DNA of 64,000 nucleotides, from assembly GCA_023269675.1 (NCBI GenBank), contig JAHFSX010000030.1:1-64000 (forward strand), in the 5' to 3' direction. The notes beneath the pieces are model-generated. The model was not told where the DNA came from. It worked only from the letters and a program-made list of their open reading frames with translations, and searched no databases. Source of the DNA: Verrucomicrobiota bacterium (GTDB lineage Bacteria; Verrucomicrobiota; Kiritimatiellia; RFP12; UBA1067). The position numbers and the translations under genes are program-made. How positions within the stretch are numbered: the first letter of the stretch is position 1; the number at the start of each line of letters is the position of its first letter. Below are positions 1 to 9,622 of this stretch, piece by piece.

Positions 1-1
1 C

Positions 2-1990
2 ACGCTGGAACTCTCGGGCGTGGTCTCAAACTCCCTGACCGCCAATGGGGCCAACACTCAAACCCGAGCCCTCTTTCTGGGGGGGCTGGGGTCTGGCATT
101 CTCTCCGGACAAGGCTCGCTCGGGGACATTACCAACGGCTCGAACATTGCCCGTGTGTCGATCTACAAAGCGGGCACGGGGTCATGGACCCTTTCCGGCA
201 GCAACTTCAATTATCAGGGGGAGACGGAAATACGGGCCGGCACCCTGACCCTCGACTATACTTCGTATGACCAGTTCCCCGGAACCACATCCGGCATCGT
301 CCGAACGGACGGCGGCACGCTGACCTTCAAGGGCAAGCCCGTCGGAACGACCCTCGACACGCTGCCGGTGTTACAGATCGGCGCCGACGGGGCCATTAAC
401 CGCTCGTCGACGATCGTGTTCGATGCGAACGGCGGAACCGGCTTCAATCTCACCGTCGGCAAGTTAGAGGGCGACACGAAGCCTCAGAAATTCGATTTGA
501 TCGATCTGTCCAGCAGCGCGGGAAACTCCGTCACGGTCAACGCGACAGGCACGAACCTGAAGTCCGTCAACGGCGTCCTGATGAACGTTGCCGCCAGCGT
601 CAACCCGCGTTCGCTGCTGGTTGTCAGCACGGCGACCGGCTACGGGTTCGCCGCGCTGAGCGGGGCTACCAGCGGAACGTTGCAGCCGTTGGGCGGGCAA
701 ACCGCCCTTCCCGCGACCGGCTACGCCAACACCGCCAACTACATCCTCAACACGGCGGGCACGGTCACACCGACCGCTGACGTCAACTTCTCCACCTTGA
801 CTCTGGACACCGGCGCAGGCGCGACCGCCCTCGTGTTGGGCTCAACGAGAAAGATCAATCCCACGGGGAGTGGCCGAGGCGTGCTTCTTTACGGCACGAA
901 CAGCGCCAGCATCAGCGGCAGCGGGACCATCACCGCAGGTTCCATCTGGTTCCACAATTACCTCGACACAAATGCCACGCTCGCCGTGAGCGTCAACATT
1001 CCCTCAGGGGTGGCCATGTGGGGCGGCCCCGGTTTCACGCTGTATACCGGCACGGGCCTCGGCACGACCTTCTGTCAGGGCGGCGGCATCTTCCGGGTGG
1101 CGACCGCGCAAAACCTGAACACCAGCCTGTCGGGTGGCGAGTTCGCGCTCGCGAACAGCAGCGTGTTCGAGATCGGGGCGGATCTCAACGGCGCGGCGGC
1201 GGGCGACTTTTCCTATCCGCTGGGGACCGCCACCAGCGGCAAGTTCGCCCTTTACGGCAGCAGCGGCCTCAGCGCGTGGGGTGCGACCCGCGTGGTGAAC
1301 TTCGGCGGGGCATCGGCCGCCCTCACCTGGGGCAGCAGCGGGTTCCTGACCTACGCCGAATCAGCGGCCGACTATGGATACGCGCTGAGGCTCTCCTCCG
1401 TCAAAGCCGATGCCACGCTGGAGATCCAGAACCCCATCAATCTGAACGGGAACAGCGCCTACGGACGCCGCCGCACAGTCGAGGTGGCCGATGGCGGCGC
1501 GGCCGTGGACGCGCGGCTGAGCGGCGCGCTCAGCGGCAACGCGGCGCTGGTCAAGAGCGGCGCGGGCACGCTGGATCTCACCGGAGCCCAGTCCTACGAC
1601 GGCCCGCTGATGGTGATGGGTGGAACGCTGCGCGTGGGAGCGGGCAACATCTTCACAAACACCCTTGCCGTGCAGTTGCGCGGCGGCGGATTGTCCGCGG
1701 CCAGCGGCACCAACACCCTCGGGCGGCTGGAGCTCTATGCCGACAGCGTGATCGACACGGGTGACGGCACGGCCTCGCTCGCCTTCGCCGACAGCAGCGC
1801 CAGCGTGTGGGGCGGGACACTCACGATCAACGGACGCCTCGGGCCGACCTCGCTGCGTTTCGGCACGGATGCGGACGGCCTCACAGCCGTGCAGATCGCG
1901 GGCATCCGTAACCGCGGCGACAAAGTCGCCATCGACGCGAACGGATACCTGCGCCGCATTCCGTCCGGCACGTTCATCTCCGTGCGCTAG
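2..1990 (+). CDS. Secreted protein with autotransporter-associated beta-strand repeats (5' end cut)
   Basis: The frame is open from the first bases of the window, so the true start lies upstream; about 662 residues are visible. The protein is rich in Gly, Ser, Thr and Asn. It holds typical passenger-associated beta-strand units, such as GTGSWTLSGSNFNYQGET followed by IRAGTLTL, and near the end LVKSGAGTLDLTGAQSYDG followed by GGTLRVG. Such repeats form long extracellular beta-solenoids. No C-terminal autotransporter barrel is present; the chain ends IPSGTFISVR, a common ending for these proteins in PVC bacteria. A surface or extracellular role is expected from the family, but the ligand is unknown. 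The next gene starts 33 bases downstream. Confidence 0.8.
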   Translation, partial: TLELSGVVSNSLTANGANTQTRALFLGGLGSGILSGQGSLGDITNGSNIARVSIYKAGTGSWTLSGSNFNYQGETEIRAGTLTLDYTSYDQFPGTTSGIVRTDGGTLTFKGKPVGTTLDTLPVLQIGADGAINRSSTIVFDANGGTGFNLTVGKLEGDTKPQKFDLIDLSSSAGNSVTVNATGTNLKSVNGVLMNVAASVNPRSLLVVSTATGYGFAALSGATSGTLQPLGGQTALPATGYANTANYILNTAGTVTPTADVNFSTLTLDTGAGATALVLGSTRKINPTGSGRGVLLYGTNSASISGSGTITAGSIWFHNYLDTNATLAVSVNIPSGVAMWGGPGFTLYTGTGLGTTFCQGGGIFRVATAQNLNTSLSGGEFALANSSVFEIGADLNGAAAGDFSYPLGTATSGKFALYGSSGLSAWGATRVVNFGGASAALTWGSSGFLTYAESAADYGYALRLSSVKADATLEIQNPINLNGNSAYGRRRTVEVADGGAAVDARLSGALSGNAALVKSGAGTLDLTGAQSYDGPLMVMGGTLRVGAGNIFTNTLAVQLRGGGLSAASGTNTLGRLELYADSVIDTGDGTASLAFADSSASVWGGTLTINGRLGPTSLRFGTDADGLTAVQIAGIRNRGDKVAIDANGYLRRIPSGTFISVR

Positions 1991-2023
1991 GTTGCGTGTC
2001 GTAAACAAAAAAGCGGGAAAACA

Positions 2024-3382
2024 ATGAATCGGCGAACCTTTCTGGCGACCTCGGCCGCAGCGGCGGCGACAGGTCTTTGCACACGCAACCTTCGGGCGCA
2101 GGCCCCGTCCCCCAACAGCAAGCTCTGCCATGCGTGCATCGGCGTAGGCAACATGGGCGGCAGCGACCTCAGCAATTTCGTATCCCACCCCAAGACGAAG
2201 GTTGTCGCGATCTGCGATGTGGACAAGAACATGCTGGCCAAAGCCGCGGCCGGCTTGCCGGGCGTGCGGACCTATACGGACTGGCGCGAGATGCTGGCCA
2301 AGGAAGGCGATCGGATCGATTCCGTCAATGTGGCGGTTCCAGATCACTTGCACGCGGCCATTGCCCTATCGGTCATCCAGGCGCGCAAGCACGTCTATTG
2401 CCAGAAGCCGATGTGCCACGAAGTCGCCGAGTGCCGCGTCCTGACGCAGGCGGCCAAAGGCGCGGGCCTCGTCACCCAGCTCGGCACGCAGTTCTGCGCC
2501 TTGGTCGGCGACCGCATGGCCGTGCAGTATTTGCACAGCCGGGCCTTGGGCGAGATCAAGCGCATCGCCCTCTACTCCACCCGCAAGAGCTTTTCCCGCC
2601 TGGCGGGGCCGCGCCCGGACCGGGGCGCGCCTGCGCCGGCCACGCTGGACTGGGACCTCTGGCTGGGGACCGCTCCGACGCGCGATTATGCGCCGGACAT
2701 CTACCATCCCCGCGTCTGGCGGGCCTGGCAGGACTTCGGCACGGGATGGATGGGCGACAACGCCTGCCACTTCTTCGACTCGTCGTGGAAAGGGCTCGGG
2801 CTGACCGCCCCGCTGTCCGTGAGGGCCGAGGTCCAGGAGTCGTGGAAGAGCACACCCGCGCGCCGGGAGCAGACCTGGCCGCAGAGCCAGCACATCGTTT
2901 GGAAATTCCCCGGCACCGAACGGTCGGGCGGTAAAGACATCACGGTCGAGTGGTTCGACGGCGACATGCCCCCGACTCCGGACATCCAGAAGTACGCCCG
3001 GGACGCCGGTTTTGCCCAGTTCCCGGAGGAAGGGTCGCTCATCATCGGCAGCGAAGGCGCCCTGCTGATGCCGCACGGAACCGCTCCCCGCCTGCTGTCG
3101 GACGGCCGGCTGGACAAATACCCCAAGCCCAAGCTGGCTCCGCACGTCAACCACTACCACCACTATTTGAACGCCTGCCTCGGCGGCGACAAGACCGAGT
3201 CCGATTTCATTCAGACCGGGCCGATGAACGAGGCGATCCTGCTCGGGACGATTGCCGCGAGGTTCCCGGACTCCGAACTCATGTGGGATGCGGGCGGCAT
3301 GAAGGTCACAAACGTGGAGGCGGCGAACAAGCTCCTGAGCCGGACGTACCGCCAAGGCTGGAACATCCCGGGCCTCGGCTAG
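2024..3382 (+). CDS. Gfo/Idh/MocA family oxidoreductase, Tat-exported
   Basis: A 452-residue NAD(P)-dependent sugar or sugar-derivative dehydrogenase. The N-terminus has a twin-arginine signal (NRRTFLAT followed by an alanine-rich stretch and an AQA-type cleavage site), so it is probably exported folded with its cofactor. A Rossmann motif (GVGNMGGSD) lies near residue 43. The family EKP motif appears as CQKPMCHE, keeping the catalytic lysine. The C-terminal half contains the conserved WLGTAPTRDY and WMGDNACHF segments of the large secreted PVC subfamily. DUF1080 follows 17 bases downstream and a beta-helix protein after that. Members of this family oxidise sugars at various carbons; the pairing with DUF1080 suggests 3-keto-glycoside chemistry, which is inference. 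Confidence 0.9.
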   Translation: MNRRTFLATSAAAAATGLCTRNLRAQAPSPNSKLCHACIGVGNMGGSDLSNFVSHPKTKVVAICDVDKNMLAKAAAGLPGVRTYTDWREMLAKEGDRIDSVNVAVPDHLHAAIALSVIQARKHVYCQKPMCHEVAECRVLTQAAKGAGLVTQLGTQFCALVGDRMAVQYLHSRALGEIKRIALYSTRKSFSRLAGPRPDRGAPAPATLDWDLWLGTAPTRDYAPDIYHPRVWRAWQDFGTGWMGDNACHFFDSSWKGLGLTAPLSVRAEVQESWKSTPARREQTWPQSQHIVWKFPGTERSGGKDITVEWFDGDMPPTPDIQKYARDAGFAQFPEEGSLIIGSEGALLMPHGTAPRLLSDGRLDKYPKPKLAPHVNHYHHYLNACLGGDKTESDFIQTGPMNEAILLGTIAARFPDSELMWDAGGMKVTNVEAANKLLSRTYRQGWNIPGLG

Positions 3383-3399
3383 GCAAGAGAAGGACGGTC

Positions 3400-4065
3400 A
3401 TGATAAAGGTAGCGATGTTGGCCGCTTGCGCCGGTCTGGTTTTCAAGGGGCTCGCGGCCGAGCCGAACGGCGACGGCTTTGCCTCGGTCTTCAACGGCAA
3501 GGATCTCTCTGGCTGGATTGGCGCGACGCAAAGTTATGTCGTCCAGGACAGCGCCCTCTACTCCCTGCCGGACAAGCATGGCAATCTCATGCTTGAGAAG
3601 CAGTACTCGGATTTCGTCCTCCGGCTCGAATTCCAGTTGGCCGCGAACGGCAACAACGGCGTGGTGCTGCGCATGAAGGACGTCAACGGCAGCCCGACCC
3701 GGAGCGGCATGGAGTTGCAGATCCTCGACGATGGCGGCGACCAGTACAAGTCGCTCAAAGATTATCAATACAACGGCTCCATCTACGGCATTGCGCCGGC
3801 GAAACGCGGTTTCCTAAAACCGGCCGGCCAGTGGAATGCCCAGGAGGTGCGCGCCATAGGATCCCGGATCACCATCGTGTTGAACGGCACCGTGATTGTC
3901 GACGCGGATCTCAAGGATGTCCGCAAGACGCTCGACGGAATCGAGCATCCGGGTTTGCACAACGCGCAGGGATACCTCGGCCTGATGGCACACTACACGC
4001 GGGTCGGCTTCCGGAACATCCGGATCAAAGAAATCAAACAAGGCGACTCGTGCGCGGGCACGTGA
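3400..4065 (+). CDS. DUF1080 protein (3-keto-disaccharide hydrolase-like), secreted
   Basis: A 221-residue protein with a short signal peptide (MIKVAMLAACAGLVFKGLAA) and one concanavalin-like DUF1080 domain. The diagnostic opening FNGKDLSGW is at about residue 30, with GNNGVVLRMKD and GMELQILDD in the middle and GYLGLMAHYTRVGFRNIRIKE at the end. Some DUF1080 members have been shown to cleave 3-keto-glucosides, and the preceding gene could supply the keto sugar. The ATG at 3400 is preceded by an AGAAGG ribosome site; the same frame continues upstream but only as an overlap with the oxidoreductase gene. Probably co-transcribed with its neighbours. Confidence 0.88.
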   Translation: MIKVAMLAACAGLVFKGLAAEPNGDGFASVFNGKDLSGWIGATQSYVVQDSALYSLPDKHGNLMLEKQYSDFVLRLEFQLAANGNNGVVLRMKDVNGSPTRSGMELQILDDGGDQYKSLKDYQYNGSIYGIAPAKRGFLKPAGQWNAQEVRAIGSRITIVLNGTVIVDADLKDVRKTLDGIEHPGLHNAQGYLGLMAHYTRVGFRNIRIKEIKQGDSCAGT

Positions 4066-4132
4066 ACTGGTAAATTTCATGAGGGTTGCGGCTAACGGCC
4101 GTTCGGGCTCTTGTTTGGCGGAGGTTTTTCCC

Positions 4133-6832
4133 ATGCGTCATCTCACTCTTGCTCTCGCCGCGGCGGCGATGGTTTCCCAACTGTCCGCCGCCGGTCTGCC
4201 CGCGTCTGCGGGGCGCGTTTATGTGGTTGCGGGGCGGCATCCGGCCGCCGACGATACCGCGCCGGGGACAGCCGAGCGGCCGCTGCGCACGCTCTCCCGC
4301 GCCGCCGAGCTTGCACAGCCGGGAGACTCGGTATCGGTGCAGCCGGGAATCTACCGCGAGTGGGTGCGTCCCGCGCGCGGCGGGACGAAGGATAAGCCGA
4401 TTGTCTACCAGGCGGTCGGAGAGGTCATCGTCAAAGGTTCAGAAATCTGGACGCCGCAGTGGACCGCGGATGCCCAGGCCAAGGGGGTCTATCACGCCCC
4501 GCTCGATGCGGCGCTGTTTCCCCAAGCCGAGGGTGTTCCCGGCCCGGCCTACGCCAGCGGGAACAATCCGTATCTGGTGGGCATCAGTGTCGAGGGGGGC
4601 GACCAGAATATCGTCGCCCGCCCGGCCGGCGCCTTCAGCGACAAATACAAGAAGTGGCAGGAGAAGAACGGCAGGGACCGTCTGCCGCTGACGCTGGGGC
4701 AGCTCTTCGCGGACGGGAAGCCCCTGTTTCAGCGCGAGCGGATCGCCGATGTCGAGACGACGCCGGGGACGTGGATCGTCAACGAGGCGGGCGACGGGCT
4801 GATCGTCCACTTCGAGGGAGAGCGGACGCCGGGCCAGCGCGCCATCGAGCTGACCGTGCGGAACCGCATCTTCGCCCCGGTCCGCCGCGGCCTGGCGCAA
4901 ATCCAGGTTCGCGGGTTCGTCTTCGAGCACTGCGCCAACCAGGGGCCGTTCCCGCAGGGCGGCGCGGTGAGCGTCCGCAGCGGGAGAGACTGGGTGGTCG
5001 ACGGCAACACCATCCGCTATGCGGCGACGATCGGCATCGACGTCGGCAGCGAGTCCTGGGGCGCGGAAACGCTGCGCCAGACCGCCAAGGAGGACCGGCA
5101 CCTGATCATCGGCGGCGGGCACCTGATCCGCAACAACACCTTCTGCGACAACGGGCTCGCGGGGCTGGCAGGCTGGAATGTCAACGGGCTCAAGATCATC
5201 GGCAACGTCGTGACGCGCAACAACACCCGCGGACACGCGGTGGGCGCGCTCTACGGCACCGGCTGGTGGGAACAGAGCGGGATCAAGCTGCACAACGCCG
5301 ATGCCCTGATCGAGGGCAACCTCGTTTACGACAACGACGCCTTCGGGATCTGGATCGACAACGGCTTCCGCAACGCCCGCATGGTCCGCAACGTGGTGTA
5401 CGGCAACCGGCTGGCCGGCATTTTCCTGGAGCTGGGCACGGGGCCCTGCTGGATCGAGAACAACGTGATCGTGCAGAACCGGGGCGACGGCATCTATACC
5501 CACGACGCCTCGAACGTGATCATCGCCCAGAACCTGATCGCCCAGAACTCGCATTTCGGCGTCTGGATGCACGTGGTGTCCGACCGCAAGATCGGCCAGG
5601 ACCTCGTGCAGTGCTCGGAGCACCAGATCGTCAACAACCTGATCGTCGGCAACTACCGCGGGGCCATCTGCCTGCCGATGGCGACGCCGCGCTCCAAGAA
5701 CAACCGGTCGGACGAGAACGTCTTCTTTGACGGCTCGTGGATGGACGCGACCCGGCCGTCCGTTTTTCGTCTCAACCGCAACAACGGCTTCGTCAACCTG
5801 GGCGCGAACCAGGGCCAGCCGGCCGGCGAAGCCGATGCGGCCGACCCGCAGCAAAGCGCCATGGCGGAGAAGGACCTGAGCCTGAAGGAGTGGACGGCGC
5901 TCACGGGGCGGGACACCCAGAGCGTCGCCGGCGCGGTGTCGCGGCTGGCCTTCATCCCTCAGGAAAAGATGGTGCAGTTTGACCTCGTCCTGAAGAAGCT
6001 GTCGAAGGCGGCACGCGTGGCCGAGACGCTGAAGTTCGATTGGAGCGGGCAGAGGATCAACCCCGATGACCCGGTGTGGCCGGGGCCGTGGCAGGGCTTG
6101 AGCGACGGCCGGAACCAGTTCTCCGTCTGGCCGGTGGCCGAGGTTGACCGCACCCCCCCCGCGCTCTTGGCGGCGTACGACTTTGAGCCCCCGGACGCCG
6201 GCGGCGCTGGCGAAAAGGGTCCGGGCACGGTGGTCGTTGACCGGGCGGCCGAGGGCAGGGCCGAGGCAACGGACGGCGTGGTGGACGCCGGCAGCCGGAT
6301 CGTCTCCAGGGACGGACGGGCGATGCTCAGCGGCAGCGCGACGTTCAGCCCCGCCGTCGAACTCGCCCGCATGGTGCCGACCGCGTACGGCCGTCAGGGC
6401 ACGGTGTGGAGCCGCGTGCTGATCGCCCAACCGCCTGTCACTGCGGATTGGTGGCAGCTGATCGATCCCGCGAATGCCCCGGCCGGCCTGGAGGCGCGAA
6501 TCGACGGAGGCGCGATCATACTCCGCCAGCCGAGCGCGAATTACGGCGGAATCAGGCAGGCCTTCACGTTTGTGGCCGGGCACGCGTATGAGCTGGCGGC
6601 GTCGTGGTGGGACGCGAACCCCGCAGGCTTCACCTATCGCCGGCTTTTCGTGCGCGACGTCACCGCCGGAGAGCCTTGGAAAACGTTCGAGGGGAGCAGC
6701 CCCACACACGCGAGCGGCAAAAACTGGATCCTGCGGGTCCATTCGCTGGGCGAGGGCAACCTGCTGGACGAGATCCGCTTTTATCGCCAGTACTACGGGA
6801 CGGTGGACGCGGCTCCCTTTAAGCAGGACTAG
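4133..6832 (+). CDS. Large secreted right-handed parallel beta-helix protein
   Basis: An 899-residue protein with a signal peptide (MRHLTLALAAAAMVSQLSAA). The start is set by GGAGG at 4120-4124, eight bases before the ATG; an earlier in-frame ATG at 4079 lacks this. The N-terminal part has the APGTAERPLRTLSRAAELAQ and IYREWVRPA pattern common at the start of secreted beta-helix proteins. Residues of roughly 250-560 are full of N-N and N-G ladder motifs (NNTFCDNG, IENNVIVQNRGDGIY, NLIAQNSHFGVW), as in pectin-lyase-like folds. The C-terminal third looks like a jelly-roll carbohydrate-binding module. It may bind or cleave a polysaccharide; no catalytic residues can be assigned. It follows DUF1080 by 67 bases. 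Confidence 0.82.
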   Translation: MRHLTLALAAAAMVSQLSAAGLPASAGRVYVVAGRHPAADDTAPGTAERPLRTLSRAAELAQPGDSVSVQPGIYREWVRPARGGTKDKPIVYQAVGEVIVKGSEIWTPQWTADAQAKGVYHAPLDAALFPQAEGVPGPAYASGNNPYLVGISVEGGDQNIVARPAGAFSDKYKKWQEKNGRDRLPLTLGQLFADGKPLFQRERIADVETTPGTWIVNEAGDGLIVHFEGERTPGQRAIELTVRNRIFAPVRRGLAQIQVRGFVFEHCANQGPFPQGGAVSVRSGRDWVVDGNTIRYAATIGIDVGSESWGAETLRQTAKEDRHLIIGGGHLIRNNTFCDNGLAGLAGWNVNGLKIIGNVVTRNNTRGHAVGALYGTGWWEQSGIKLHNADALIEGNLVYDNDAFGIWIDNGFRNARMVRNVVYGNRLAGIFLELGTGPCWIENNVIVQNRGDGIYTHDASNVIIAQNLIAQNSHFGVWMHVVSDRKIGQDLVQCSEHQIVNNLIVGNYRGAICLPMATPRSKNNRSDENVFFDGSWMDATRPSVFRLNRNNGFVNLGANQGQPAGEADAADPQQSAMAEKDLSLKEWTALTGRDTQSVAGAVSRLAFIPQEKMVQFDLVLKKLSKAARVAETLKFDWSGQRINPDDPVWPGPWQGLSDGRNQFSVWPVAEVDRTPPALLAAYDFEPPDAGGAGEKGPGTVVVDRAAEGRAEATDGVVDAGSRIVSRDGRAMLSGSATFSPAVELARMVPTAYGRQGTVWSRVLIAQPPVTADWWQLIDPANAPAGLEARIDGGAIILRQPSANYGGIRQAFTFVAGHAYELAASWWDANPAGFTYRRLFVRDVTAGEPWKTFEGSSPTHASGKNWILRVHSLGEGNLLDEIRFYRQYYGTVDAAPFKQD

Positions 6833-6908
6833 CTCGCACGCGGTCCTCTGTTCAAAAAGCCTTGTCTTGCTGGGAACCGCCGGCCATAATACGCCGCCGG
6901 GTGAGATC

Positions 6909-7841
6909 ATGATGATGACAAAGGTCCCCTATTCAGATCAGACGTCATACTATGTGGACCGTCCCGACCGCCGTGCCGTGGACATGCGGACCGCCGGAGT
7001 GAAAGAGTGCGTGGTGCTGGGCGGCTCCTGCTACCGCCACGCCTACCCGCCGCTGCCGGAACACCGCCACTTCGGCGTGGCGGAACTCGCCTTCATGGAG
7101 ACCGGGCACCAGCCCTACCACGTCGGAGGCCAGCGCTTCACGCTGCTCGGCGGCGAAGGGACCGTGATCCCGCCCGACACGCCGCACAGTTCGGACGGGC
7201 ACCCCTCCTACCCCGGCAAACGGTACTGGGTCCAACTGCGGCTGCCGCAAAACCCGCGCGCCCGCTGGCTGGGACTTTCACCTTCCGAGGCGGAGCCGCT
7301 CTTGGGCATGTTGCGGTCCCCGGTCAACCCGTGTTCCAAATGGCCCGCCGATTTCGCCCGGCGCTTCAGCGCCCTCTTCACCCTGTTCGATCGGCCGGCT
7401 TCTCCCCTGCGCACGGCGACGCTGCGCACCGCCTTGCTCACGGTCTTGTTCGACCTGCTCGACCTCAACCGCCCGAACCCCTCGCCCGCCTGTCAGACCC
7501 GCGTGCGCAAAGCGATCGACTGGGCCGAGGCGCAGATGTCGAATCCCGTCACGCTGGAGCAACTCGCCGCGGTGGCGGGGCTCTCCGTGTCCAGCTTCAA
7601 ACACGTTTTCAAAGAGGTTGCCGGAATCCCGCCCCACACCTATCTCCTGCGCAAGCGCATCGACCGCGCGCAGGAGCTGCTCCGCACAGGCGCAGGGACC
7701 GTCACGGACATCGCCTTCGCGTGCGGGTTCCCCTCTTCGCAGTATTTCGCCACGGCCTTCAAGCGCATCACGGGGATGACGCCCAACGACGTGCTGCGCA
7801 ACCGCGTCGAACCGCTCCCGTCCGACGCGGACGGCCAATGA
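6909..7841 (+). CDS. AraC family transcriptional regulator
   Basis: A 310-residue regulator. The N-terminal half is cupin-like (PPLPEHRHFGVAELAFMETG, VIPPDTPH), a typical sugar-sensing domain. The C-terminal 100 residues form the double helix-turn-helix AraC domain: LEQLAAVAGLSVSSFKHVFKE for the first helix pair, then VTDIAFACGFPSSQYFATAFKR and GMTPNDVLR. Three ATG codons run in series from 6909, preceded by GGTGAG; the first was taken. It lies 76 bases after the beta-helix gene on the same strand, so it probably controls the 2024-6832 set. It could equally act on the convergent glycosidase cluster. The effector is unknown. Confidence 0.88.
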   Translation: MMMTKVPYSDQTSYYVDRPDRRAVDMRTAGVKECVVLGGSCYRHAYPPLPEHRHFGVAELAFMETGHQPYHVGGQRFTLLGGEGTVIPPDTPHSSDGHPSYPGKRYWVQLRLPQNPRARWLGLSPSEAEPLLGMLRSPVNPCSKWPADFARRFSALFTLFDRPASPLRTATLRTALLTVLFDLLDLNRPNPSPACQTRVRKAIDWAEAQMSNPVTLEQLAAVAGLSVSSFKHVFKEVAGIPPHTYLLRKRIDRAQELLRTGAGTVTDIAFACGFPSSQYFATAFKRITGMTPNDVLRNRVEPLPSDADGQ

Positions 7842-7873
7842 CTCGTGTGGGGTCCCTCAGCTAACAGGACGTG

Positions 7874-8005
7874 TTCATTTTTGTTTGCGGGGGTGAACAC
7901 GTTCGTAGTACCGCCCTTAGGCGGACTCCCAGGTCAATCAGGCCCCGCTTTGCGCCTAAAGGCGGTACCCCCCACCTCAAATCGAGCCATTTACGAGGCA
8001 CTGCA
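7874..8005. repeat. Dispersed repeat, family A copy 1, with internal palindrome
   Basis: About 132 bases matching a second copy at 36181-36317. The shared left end is TTTTTGTTTGCGGGGGTGAA followed by CACGTTCG, and the shared right end is GAGGCACTGCA. Inside lie inverted arms at 7908-7923 (GTACCGCCCTTAGGCG) and 7953-7968 (CGCCTAAAGGCGGTAC). It fills the gap between the converging AraC and GH20 genes and stops exactly at the GH20 stop codon. Confidence 0.7.
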
Positions 8006-9532
8006 CTAGCGCGGCGTGGCGGTTTTTTCCGGTAGCTGCGTGTTGTACGTGCCGGTGTCTTCGTAGACCTTCACAGGAATGTCCCAGCCGACCTGGCGCA
8101 GGTGCTGTGTGAAGACCAGATTCTCGTGACCCCCGGCAGGCTCGGTCCCCCACGTCGCATGGGCCGCGCGGAAATAGATCTGCTGCATGCCGCTGCCGTA
8201 CAGATGGTGCCACGTGGTGCAGAGCATCCCCGCCAGCCCCTCCTGCCGCACCAGCGCGCCGAGGCTCCGGTATCCAGCCGCGTTCTCCCACGGGCAGGCC
8301 ATCACGGGGAAGCCCTTGCTCTTGAAATAGCGCAGCGTGGGCCACGTCTCATTTTTCTTGGGTGCGTCGTACTGCCAATCGCAGATGATCAGGTCCTTCG
8401 GAAGCGCGTCTAACAGCGCCTCGGACTGCGCCGACCCGTTGGCCACATAGCCTTTCCACCGCTTGTCACCCGCACTCACGAGCATGTCGTGCCAAACCAT
8501 CATCTTGCATCCCCGCGCGGCCAGCGCCCCGTGAATGCGCGTGAGGAATTTTTGGACCACCGCCGTGTAATCCGTACGGCGGCACACCGCGCAGGTGCCC
8601 ATGTCTTCGGCCTCGTCGCACCCCGCATGGAAGTAGGGCGGCCGGCCGAACGCCTCATGCATCTCGACTACCACCTCTTCGATCAGACTGGCGGTCTCGG
8701 GGTTGCTCAGGCACCACGTCCACCCGAACGGTTCGAAAAGCGGCTGAAGTTCAGGATGAAGGTCCATCACCACATGTTTGCCCGAGCCGACCCGCGAACC
8801 CGCGGCGTGCCCGAACAGGTTGAACTGCGGAATAAGCGTCACGCCCAAGCCGGAGGCGATCTTGACCAGACGCCGCACCTCTTGCACGGTCATGGAACTG
8901 CCCGGCCAGGCCAGCTCCGGATGCTTCTCCGAGACGAACGTGCCCCAGGGCTCCAGCACGACCGCGTTCAGCTTGTAATAGGCCGCCAAGCGGATATACC
9001 GCTCAATCTGCACCGGCGTGTTCTCGGGGAACCAGCAGATATGCATGCCGCGGAAAGCCATGGCAGGCGCATCATCGATCACCAGCTCGGGCAAGAAATA
9101 AGCCTTCACCTCACGCGTGCCCCGCACCGGCTCGGCCAGCTGACGCAACGTGCGCAGGGCGTTGCGCGCGCCGCCCGCGTCGGCGGCTTCGATGGTCAGC
9201 GAGCCGCGCGCGGCTATGATCCGGTACGCGTCGGGTTTCTGCGGCACCTGCGCTGCCTTCGCAGGCTTCAGGTCGGGCGAAACACCGAACCAGGCCTTGA
9301 AGGTCTCCGCGGTCTGCTCCGCAGCGACCTGCTGATCCCTGGCGCAGGCGAACATCACCTCGAGCGACGCGTCCATCACGATGTCCGGCCCGTCCGTCAG
9401 CGTGACGGTCTGGGGCGCAGGCACCAGCCGCGCCTTGATGAGCCGCGACTCGGCCTCGTTCAGCGGTGCGGCCCGCGACACACCGACCACGCAACACGCC
9501 CCCGCCATCCACAGGATCATCCGCCTTCTCAT
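8006..9532 (-). CDS. GH20-like beta-N-acetylhexosaminidase, secreted (paralogue a)
   Basis: A 508-residue protein with a signal peptide (MRRRMILWMAGACCVVGVSRA). The N-terminal part (about 30-150) is the zincin-like domain that precedes GH20 barrels. The barrel begins near AFRGMHICWFPE at about 160. The GH20 catalytic Asp-Glu pair is visible as HAGCDE at residues 302-307. Two cysteines seven and ten residues after the Glu (C314, C317) form a CxxC. GH20 enzymes remove beta-linked GlcNAc or GalNAc from glycan ends. The ATG at 9532 is chosen because the signal peptide starts there and AAAGGGG lies upstream; an ATG at 9571 is possible. It is the last gene of the minus-strand cluster. Its paralogue is at 13021. 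Confidence 0.82.
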   Translation of the reverse strand: MRRRMILWMAGACCVVGVSRAAPLNEAESRLIKARLVPAPQTVTLTDGPDIVMDASLEVMFACARDQQVAAEQTAETFKAWFGVSPDLKPAKAAQVPQKPDAYRIIAARGSLTIEAADAGGARNALRTLRQLAEPVRGTREVKAYFLPELVIDDAPAMAFRGMHICWFPENTPVQIERYIRLAAYYKLNAVVLEPWGTFVSEKHPELAWPGSSMTVQEVRRLVKIASGLGVTLIPQFNLFGHAAGSRVGSGKHVVMDLHPELQPLFEPFGWTWCLSNPETASLIEEVVVEMHEAFGRPPYFHAGCDEAEDMGTCAVCRRTDYTAVVQKFLTRIHGALAARGCKMMVWHDMLVSAGDKRWKGYVANGSAQSEALLDALPKDLIICDWQYDAPKKNETWPTLRYFKSKGFPVMACPWENAAGYRSLGALVRQEGLAGMLCTTWHHLYGSGMQQIYFRAAHATWGTEPAGGHENLVFTQHLRQVGWDIPVKVYEDTGTYNTQLPEKTATPR

Positions 9533-9622
9533 CAGCCCAGCCCCTTTCTGAAATCGAACAAGAGTATACACCCTCGGTGTTGCGCCCCAACTCCTAAATC
9601 CTCACTTCTCATTCCCGTGTTC

